From positions 186,001 to 250,000 of the forward strand of contig NZ_WPNZ01000010.1 in NCBI RefSeq assembly GCF_009755605.1: a stretch of 64,000 nt of DNA. The letters are read 5' to 3'. The notes below the pieces were generated by a model. The model was given only the letters and a program-made list of their open reading frames with translations. It ran no database searches and was not told where the DNA came from. The stretch is from Streptomyces typhae (GTDB lineage: Bacteria; Actinomycetota; Actinomycetes; Streptomycetales; Streptomycetaceae). A program made the translations under genes and the position numbers. Every line of letters begins with the position of its first letter. Positions within the stretch are counted from its first letter, which is position 1. Below, in pieces: positions 58,505-64,000 of the stretch.

Positions 58505-61222
58505 GTGATCCGTGACGCCGCTCTGAACCTGCCCGTGCGCGAGGCGCTGCCCGCGCTGCGCGCCGCCCTGGAGGGGCCGGGCGCCGCCGTCCTGTGCGCG
58601 CCGCCAGGTACCGGCAAGACCACCCTCGTACCGCTCGCGCTCGCCGGTCTCGCCGAGGGCGGCGGGACCGGCGGGGGCGGCCCGGTGCGCCGGGTCGTGG
58701 TCGCCGAGCCCCGGCGTATCGCCGCGCGGGCCGCCGCACGGCGGATGGCGTGGCTGCTCGGCGAGAAGGTCGGGCAGCGCGTCGGCTACACCGTGCGCGG
58801 CGAACGCGTGGTGGGTCCCCACGCGCGCGTGGAGGTCGTCACGACCGGCGTGCTGCTGCAGCGCTTGCAGCGGGACCCGGAGCTCGCCGGTGTCGACGCC
58901 GTCGTGATCGACGAGTGCCACGAGCGGCATCTGGACGCGGACACGGTCGCCGCCTTCCTGGTCGACGTGCGTGCGGCGCTGCGCCCGGAGCTGCGGCTGA
59001 TCGCGGCGTCGGCGACCACGGACGCGCAGGGGTGGGCGGAGGTGCTCGGCGGTGTCCCCGTGGTGACGGCTGCGGGGACCGCGCACCCCGTGGAGGTGGT
59101 GTGGGCGCCGCCCGCACGCCCGGTGCGGCCGCCGCGCGGTACGCACGTCGATCCGGCGCTGCTCTCCCATGTCGCCGCCGTGGTGCGGCGGGCCCTGCGG
59201 GAACGCACGGGGGACGTGCTGTGCTTCCTGCCCGGGGTGGGTGAGATCGGCAGGGTGGCGGCGCAGCTGGGGTCCGGCGAGAAGCTGGAGGGCACCGACG
59301 GGGCCGGTGGTGTCGAGGTGCTCCAGGTGCACGGGCGGGCGCCCGCGGCGGCGCAGGACGCGGTGCTCGCGGGCGGTGCGCGGCGCCGGGTCGTCCTCGC
59401 CACGTCCGTGGCCGAGTCGTCCCTGACGGTGCCGGGAGTGCGGGTCGTCGTGGACTCGGGTCTCGCGCGGGAGCCGCGGGTGGACCACGCGCGGGGGCTC
59501 TCCTCCCTGGTGACCGTGCGGGCCTCGCAGGCGGCCGGGCGGCAGCGGGCCGGGCGTGCGGGGCGGGAGGCTCCCGGAGCGGTGTACCGGTGCTGGGCGG
59601 AGGCGGAGGACGTCCGGCTGCCGCGGTTCCCCTCGCCGGAGATCGAAGTGGCGGACCTGACCGCGTTCGCGCTCCAGGCCGCGTGCTGGGGGGATCCCGG
59701 GGCGGCCGGGCTTGCCCTCCTCGACGCGCCGCCCGCGGGGGCGATGGCCGCTGCGCGGGAGGTCCTCGTGGCGATCGGGGCGGTGGACGCGGGGACGGGC
59801 CGGGTCACCGGCCGTGGGGTGCGGCTGTCTCGGGCCGGGGTGCATCCGCGGCTCGCCCGTGCGCTGCTCGACGCGGCGCCGCGGGTCGGCTCCCGGCGGG
59901 CCGCCGAGGTGGTCGCCCTGCTCAGCGAGGAGCCTCCCCGTGCGTACGGGGACGACCTCGCCGGGGCGTTGCGGGCCGCGCGGGGCGGGGGCGACGCGTA
60001 CGCGGCACGCTGGCGCCGCGAGGTCTCCCGCCTCAAGGCGTCCGCCACTTCCTCCTCGCCCGCGCCCTCGCCCGACTCCCCCAGGCCCGACTCCCCCTCG
60101 TCTGCCTCCCCCTCTTCCGACTCCGCGCCCGACTCCCCCAGGCCCGACTCCGCGCCCGCGCCTTCGGCGCGGGATGTCTCCCATCCGCCCACCCGTGAAC
60201 CCGCACCGGAGGCATCGAGCGCCGAAGCCGGGGACGACGCCGTCGTCGGGAGTGTTGTCGCCCTGGGGTTCCCCGAGCGGGTCGCCCGGCGGCAGGAGGA
60301 CGGGACGTATCTGATGGTCGGGGGGACGCGGGCCGAGGTGGCCGGGGGCTCCGGGCTCGCGGGGGCGCCCTGGATCGCGGTCGCGGTCGCCGACCGGCCC
60401 GCCGGTGCGGGGCACGCCCGGGTACGGCTCGCAGCCGGGGTCGACGAGGACACGGCCCGCGACGCCGCCGCCCCGCTGCACACGGAGCGGGACGAGGTGG
60501 CCTGGGCGGACGGTGAGCTGGTCGCGCGGCACGTGGAGCGGCTCGGCGCGGTGGAGCTCGCGGTGCGCCCGCTCAGGAACCCCGACCCCGGCCTCGTACG
60601 GGACGGGCTCCTGGAGGGCCTGCGGCGTACCGGGCTCGGCCTGCTGCGCTGGGACCGGGACGGCGACGCGCTGCGCGACCGGCTGCGGTTCCTGCACCGC
60701 CGGCTCGGCGAGCCCTGGCCCGACGTGTCCGACGAGGCGCTCGTCGACCGCGCCGACGCCTGGCTCGAACCCGAGCTCGGCCGTGCCCGGCGCCGTGCCG
60801 ACCTGGCCCGCCTCGACGCGGGCCGGGCCCTCGCGCGGCTGCTGCCCTGGGCCACCGGTGAGGCGGCGCGCCTCGACGAGCTGGCCCCGGAGCGCGTCGG
60901 GGTGCCGAGCGGGTCCCGGATCCGGGTGGACTACACGAACCCCGAACAGCCGGTCCTCGCCGTCAAGTTGCAGGAGATGTTCGGGCTCGACGAGACCCCG
61001 CGGGTGGCGGGCGTGCCGCTGCTGGTGCATCTGCTGTCGCCCGCGGGCCGCCCGGCCGCGGTCACCGCCGACCTCGCCTCGTTCTGGCGCGGCGGCTACC
61101 GCTCCGTGCGCGCGGAACTGCGCGGCCGGTACCCGAAGCACCCGTGGCCCGAGGACCCCGCGACGGCGGCGCCGACCCGGCACACCAAGGCCCGGCAGGA
61201 GCGTTCCGAGCGGCCCTCCTGA
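58505..61222 (+). CDS. hrpB: ATP-dependent helicase HrpB
   Basis: A 905-residue DEAH/RHA-type helicase. Walker A APPGTGKTTLVPLAL is near residue 33, motif Ia EPRRIAARAAARR near 70, DECHERHLDADTVA (DECH box) near 136, SATTD near 162, ATSVAESSLTVPGV near 300, and QAAGRQRAGRAGREAPGAVY (motif VI) near 343. The C-terminal HrpB domain ends RGRYPKHPWPEDP. Its RNA or DNA substrate is not defined. Residues 517-556 are a Ser/Pro/Asp repeat linker (SPRPDSPSS-like). GTG start; the distinctive repeats upstream may influence it. Confidence 0.95.
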   Translation: MIRDAALNLPVREALPALRAALEGPGAAVLCAPPGTGKTTLVPLALAGLAEGGGTGGGGPVRRVVVAEPRRIAARAAARRMAWLLGEKVGQRVGYTVRGERVVGPHARVEVVTTGVLLQRLQRDPELAGVDAVVIDECHERHLDADTVAAFLVDVRAALRPELRLIAASATTDAQGWAEVLGGVPVVTAAGTAHPVEVVWAPPARPVRPPRGTHVDPALLSHVAAVVRRALRERTGDVLCFLPGVGEIGRVAAQLGSGEKLEGTDGAGGVEVLQVHGRAPAAAQDAVLAGGARRRVVLATSVAESSLTVPGVRVVVDSGLAREPRVDHARGLSSLVTVRASQAAGRQRAGRAGREAPGAVYRCWAEAEDVRLPRFPSPEIEVADLTAFALQAACWGDPGAAGLALLDAPPAGAMAAAREVLVAIGAVDAGTGRVTGRGVRLSRAGVHPRLARALLDAAPRVGSRRAAEVVALLSEEPPRAYGDDLAGALRAARGGGDAYAARWRREVSRLKASATSSSPAPSPDSPRPDSPSSASPSSDSAPDSPRPDSAPAPSARDVSHPPTREPAPEASSAEAGDDAVVGSVVALGFPERVARRQEDGTYLMVGGTRAEVAGGSGLAGAPWIAVAVADRPAGAGHARVRLAAGVDEDTARDAAAPLHTERDEVAWADGELVARHVERLGAVELAVRPLRNPDPGLVRDGLLEGLRRTGLGLLRWDRDGDALRDRLRFLHRRLGEPWPDVSDEALVDRADAWLEPELGRARRRADLARLDAGRALARLLPWATGEAARLDELAPERVGVPSGSRIRVDYTNPEQPVLAVKLQEMFGLDETPRVAGVPLLVHLLSPAGRPAAVTADLASFWRGGYRSVRAELRGRYPKHPWPEDPATAAPTRHTKARQERSERPS

Positions 61223-61267
61223 GCACAGCAGGGCGTCGGGGCCGCGGGCCCGTGGCGACGGCGCGGC

Positions 61268-62275
61268 TCAGGCGTTCGCCGGCTGCGGCTCCGGATCCCG
61301 GTCCGTGGCGGGCGCCGGATCGCCGGGGCGGCGGCTGCGGGCCTCCAGCCACAGGGCGAGGGCCAGCAGCAGCGCGGCGAGGACGAGCAGGCCCCACGGC
61401 AGGTACGAGGTCATGAGCAGGACCAGGACGCGCTGGGACTTCACCAGGTCGACGGTGTCCTCGATGTAGTCCTCGCGCATCTTCACGTGCCCGGAGAACG
61501 CGGTGACCTTGTCCCGGTCGCCGAGGAGGGTGCCGCCCCGCAGTTCCTCCCGGTGGATCTCCTCCCCGTACACGGGTGCCCCGGTGACGGGTTCGACCCA
61601 GAACTTGCGGACCGTGGTGTACCAGCGCGTCGTACCGGTTCCGGCGATGGACTGCGGGGTGATGCCCTTGACGGGGAGCGTCTTGGGCAGGGGGACCTCG
61701 GTCCAGGGGATGGTCTGCTCGAAGTAGTAGACGTCTAGGCCGCGGAACCTCTGTGTGCCCTTGTAGTGGATGGGTTCGGTGACGCGGGCCTGCGCGTCGA
61801 AGTACGCGTAGTCCCGCTTCTCCGTCAGGAAGGGCCACTTGAACTCGATGCCCTCCCGCTCGACGGGGTCGCCGTCGACCGATTCGCCCCTCGCGTGGAC
61901 GGGTTCCTGGCTGTGGGCGTCGAAGATGTACCGCTCGGGGATCCGGGAGACCAGCTTCCCGTCGGGGCCCTGGACGTAGGAGAGACCGTCCCAGACTACG
62001 ACGTCCCGCGAGGAGTCCCCGTCGTTCTTCTCGATCTTCTCGGACGCCTCGACGTTGCCCTTGAGGGTCTGCACGATGGTGATCTTCGGGACCTTCTCGG
62101 CCCTCATCGTGCCGTAGTCGATGAGCGTCGCGGGCGCCGCCTCCAGGACCATCGTCTGGTACCGGTCCGCCGGGACCTTCACCAGGCGGGGGAAGGCGTA
62201 CCAGCGCAGCAGCGGGGACAGGGCCGCGCAGAAGACGGCGAAGGCGAGCAGGACCAGGCAGGCCTTGCGGCGCAT
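61268..62275 (-). CDS. DUF3068 (PorA-like) membrane protein
   Basis: A 335-residue protein with an N-terminal helix (ACLVLLAFAVFCAALSPLL), a large extracytoplasmic beta-rich domain and a C-terminal helix (VLLMTSYLPWGLLVLAALLL) with a Pro/Asp tail. Family segments are PADRYQTMVLEAAPATLIDY, FKWPFLTEKRDYAYFD, LDVYYFEQTIPWTEVPLPKT and WYTTVRKFWVEPVTGAPVYG. Function is unknown; members are confined to actinobacteria. It is 11 bases downstream of the small SPW_0924-like gene and probably co-transcribed. Confidence 0.9.
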   Translation of the reverse strand: MRRKACLVLLAFAVFCAALSPLLRWYAFPRLVKVPADRYQTMVLEAAPATLIDYGTMRAEKVPKITIVQTLKGNVEASEKIEKNDGDSSRDVVVWDGLSYVQGPDGKLVSRIPERYIFDAHSQEPVHARGESVDGDPVEREGIEFKWPFLTEKRDYAYFDAQARVTEPIHYKGTQRFRGLDVYYFEQTIPWTEVPLPKTLPVKGITPQSIAGTGTTRWYTTVRKFWVEPVTGAPVYGEEIHREELRGGTLLGDRDKVTAFSGHVKMREDYIEDTVDLVKSQRVLVLLMTSYLPWGLLVLAALLLALALWLEARSRRPGDPAPATDRDPEPQPANA

Positions 62276-62286
62276 CTCGGCCCTCC

Positions 62287-62421
62287 CTACGGGTGCTCGG
62301 GGACGGTGGTGAGCAGCGGCTCGGGCGAGGTCTCGCCGGTCGGTGCGCCGATGGCGGTGACCGTCAGGACCAGGGCGAGGGCGGCGGCGAGGCCGATGGC
62401 GGCGGCGATGAGGGCACGCAT
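62287..62421 (-). CDS. SPW_0924-like small membrane protein, 44 residues
   Basis: A short gene between the transglycosylase and DUF3068 genes. The product starts MRALIAAAIGLAAALALVLT, a single membrane helix, and ends PEPLLTTVPEHP. I recognise it as the SPW_0924 family of short Streptomyces proteins. GGGAGG lies 5-6 bases before the ATG. The 11-base distance to the DUF3068 start suggests an operon and perhaps a membrane complex with it. Confidence 0.8.
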   Translation of the reverse strand: MRALIAAAIGLAAALALVLTVTAIGAPTGETSPEPLLTTVPEHP

Positions 62422-62509
62422 GCGGGCCTCCCGGGAACTGACGCTTCGTCAGGGCGGGGGCACCGTAGCAACGGGCGGGCCAGATGAGAACACCCGGGCG
62501 CCACAGGGA

Positions 62510-62540
62510 ACCGCCTCCGGCCCCGAAGGGCGGAGGCGGT
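62510..62540 (-). terminator. Hairpin terminator of the transglycosylase gene
   Basis: ACCGCCTCCG pairs with CGGAGGCGGT across an 11-base loop, 83 bases after the stop and about 90 bases before the SPW_0924-like start. Confidence 0.65.
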
Positions 62541-62622
62541 CCGGATGCCGGGCGGTCGCGGGCGGCGCTGCGAGGCGCTGGGGCCTGGCGTCACGTGGCA
62601 GCAGGGAGTTTGACGACAGGCC

Positions 62623-64000
62623 CTAGGCGGCCGGTGCGGCCACCTTCAGTTCGACGGTGAGCGTGGCGCCGCCGTTGGTGACGACGCGCAGGAGGTACGT
62701 CCCCGCGGTGTCGTCGGCGTACAGCTTCGGCAGCAGCAGCTTGCCCTCGGCGTCGGTCGTCAGGCCCTTGAGGGCGCGCACCGGCTTGCCGTCCGCGTCC
62801 TTGAAGTAGGGGCCCTTGTCGTTGGCGGTGCCGTTCCCCGCGGACTTGATCAGCGTGGCGGTCGCGGCGACGCCCGCGGCGCGCTCTCCCTTGTACGTCG
62901 CCTTGAAGCCGAGGGGCTCGGCGAACTCCTGGCCGGGCGCGCAGATCAGCGGCTTGTCGTCGAGGCGCTTGAGGGTGTCGGCGGTGCGCGCGGTGACGGT
63001 CGCGGGCACCTCGACGGCGCTCAGGGAACGCTCCACGACGCGGGCGCGGACGGTGAACTCGCCGGTCCGCTCGCCCGCCCGGAGCTCGGGCGCGGTCGCC
63101 GTGCCGGTGGCGGTCGTGGTGACGGTGACGCTGCGGGCGCCGCCCTCGAACCGGGTGTCGGTGTCGCCGGAGACGGTGAACCGCACCTTGACCTTGGCGA
63201 CGCCGAGGCCGGAGCCGGTCTCGGCCTTGACTGCGACGCGCTCATCGAAGGCGTCGCCCGCGGTCGCGGTGAGCTCGTCGGCGCCCGCGTTCTGCAAGCG
63301 GGCGACCTGCTCGGACGGCTTGGACGGCCGCGGCGGCTTGGGATTGCCGGTGCTGCCGTCGCCGGGCTTGGGTGGCTTGTGGGTCCCGGTGCTGGGCTCC
63401 GGGGTGCCGGGACGGTGCGCCTGGTCGGGCTTGCCGCCGGGCTTCTCGCCGGGCTGCTTGCTGGGCTTGTGGGGCGAGGGCGAGGGCAGCGGCTTCGGCC
63501 CGGGAGCGGGTGTCGTGGGCGGGCTGCTCGGCCTGGGCGCGGGCCTCGTCGGCTGTACCGGCCGCGTGGTGTCGCTGCGGTCGTCGGGCAGCACACCGGT
63601 GCCGTCGGGAACCTCGTGGGTGCCCTTGCGGTAGTACTCCAGCCACGACAGGACCGTGTTCAGGTACTCCGTGGAGCGGTTGTAGCTGAGGATCGCGGCG
63701 TGCAGGTCGTCGTCGACGGCGAGGTCGCGGTCGTTCGCGCACAGGTAGTGGGCGGCGGCGAGCGCGGCGTCGTAGATGTTGTTGGGGTCCTTCTTGCCGT
63801 CGGCGTTGCCGTCCTTGCCGGCGAAGGCCCACGTCGACGGGATGAACTGCATGGGGCCGACGGCGCGGTCGTGCGTGGTGTCGCCGTCGTAGGCGCCGTT
63901 GTCGGAGTCCTTGATCATCGCGAAGCCGTTGCCGTCGAGGACCGGGCCGAGGATCGGTGTGATCGTCGTGCCGTCGGCGTCGACGCGGCCGCCGCGGGCC
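62623..64000 (-). CDS. Lytic transglycosylase with C-terminal Ig-like domains (N-terminus outside window)
   Basis: The visible 458 residues are the C-terminal part of a secreted peptidoglycan-cleaving enzyme; the frame is open to the right edge. SLT/MltB-type signatures are DGNGFAMIKDSDNGAYDGDT, HDRAVGPMQFIPSTWAF near visible residue 44, and YDAALAAAHYLCANDRDLA; the catalytic Glu would lie beyond the window. A 110-residue Pro/Lys/Gly-rich wall-spanning linker follows. The last 230 residues are two beta-rich, Ig-like or adhesin-type domains (VTVTTTATGTATAPELRAGE, AAGVAATATLIKSAGNG). It probably remodels cell wall during growth or sporulation. Confidence 0.85.
   Translation of the reverse strand, partial: ARGGRVDADGTTITPILGPVLDGNGFAMIKDSDNGAYDGDTTHDRAVGPMQFIPSTWAFAGKDGNADGKKDPNNIYDAALAAAHYLCANDRDLAVDDDLHAAILSYNRSTEYLNTVLSWLEYYRKGTHEVPDGTGVLPDDRSDTTRPVQPTRPAPRPSSPPTTPAPGPKPLPSPSPHKPSKQPGEKPGGKPDQAHRPGTPEPSTGTHKPPKPGDGSTGNPKPPRPSKPSEQVARLQNAGADELTATAGDAFDERVAVKAETGSGLGVAKVKVRFTVSGDTDTRFEGGARSVTVTTTATGTATAPELRAGERTGEFTVRARVVERSLSAVEVPATVTARTADTLKRLDDKPLICAPGQEFAEPLGFKATYKGERAAGVAATATLIKSAGNGTANDKGPYFKDADGKPVRALKGLTTDAEGKLLLPKLYADDTAGTYLLRVVTNGGATLTVELKVAAPAA

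Noticed and set aside
1..64000. Mobile elements, prophage, tRNA or rRNA genes
   Set aside because: I saw no transposase, integrase, terminal inverted repeats with target duplication, or tRNA-like cloverleaf; gene content is core chromosomal.

Overview
The window is a visibly GC-rich, densely coding stretch of actinomycete chromosome, almost certainly Streptomyces or a close relative. Evidence: strong third-position GC, frequent GTG starts and ATGA/GTGA overlaps, and lineage-typical families (DUF574 methyltransferase, XRE/DUF397 pair, an SPW_0924-like 44-residue protein, DUF3068). The order uvrB ... coaE ... rpsA is that of the conserved Streptomyces core chromosome. I see no insertion sequence, prophage, tRNA, rRNA or CRISPR array. 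About 60 genes are supported; the first (MFS transporter) and last (lytic transglycosylase) are cut by the window edges. || Region 1 (1-9039) is a metal/stress and DNA-repair block: chaA-type cation/proton antiporter, terC behind a likely yybP-ykoY manganese riboswitch, a TerD protein fused to a degenerate FtsK-like domain, terD, uvrB and an MHYT sensor. Region 2 (9316-21924) mixes metabolism and transport: glycerophosphodiesterase, ogt, MFS, cupin, the pseudouridine degradation pair psuG-psuK, a methyltransferase, corA, a CBS protein, a uridine-kinase-like protein without a P-loop, DUF1772 and an isolated gltD. Region 3 (22025-30979) holds a DUF574 methyltransferase, an XRE/DUF397/anti-sigma-like ATPase regulatory module, DUF899, a cytochrome P450, an amidohydrolase and an EEP-family enzyme. 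|| Region 4 (31002-38459) has a secreted PI-PLC-like protein and a same-strand series of SNF2 helicase, SWIM zinc-finger protein and a small protein ending in an RHIM/BASS-like amyloid signalling motif. Region 5 (38705-55126) is rich in exported hydrolases (metallophosphoesterase, GH6 cellulase-like enzyme, beta-helix lyase-like protein, ricin-like protein). It also holds a dipeptidase/YfcC transporter/prolyl aminopeptidase operon, coaE, an AhpD-like protein and PAC2. Region 6 (55362-64000) has rpsA, a methyltransferase, hrpB, DUF3068 with its small partner, and the transglycosylase. || The most unusual global property is a heavy load of minisatellites with periods of 9 to 42 bp. Most lie in the short gaps just outside genes, and several run into coding sequence (psuK, corA, P450, acyltransferase, SNF2). 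Two copies of a dispersed Streptomyces-type palindromic element are also present, one of which supplies the stop codons of two convergent genes.
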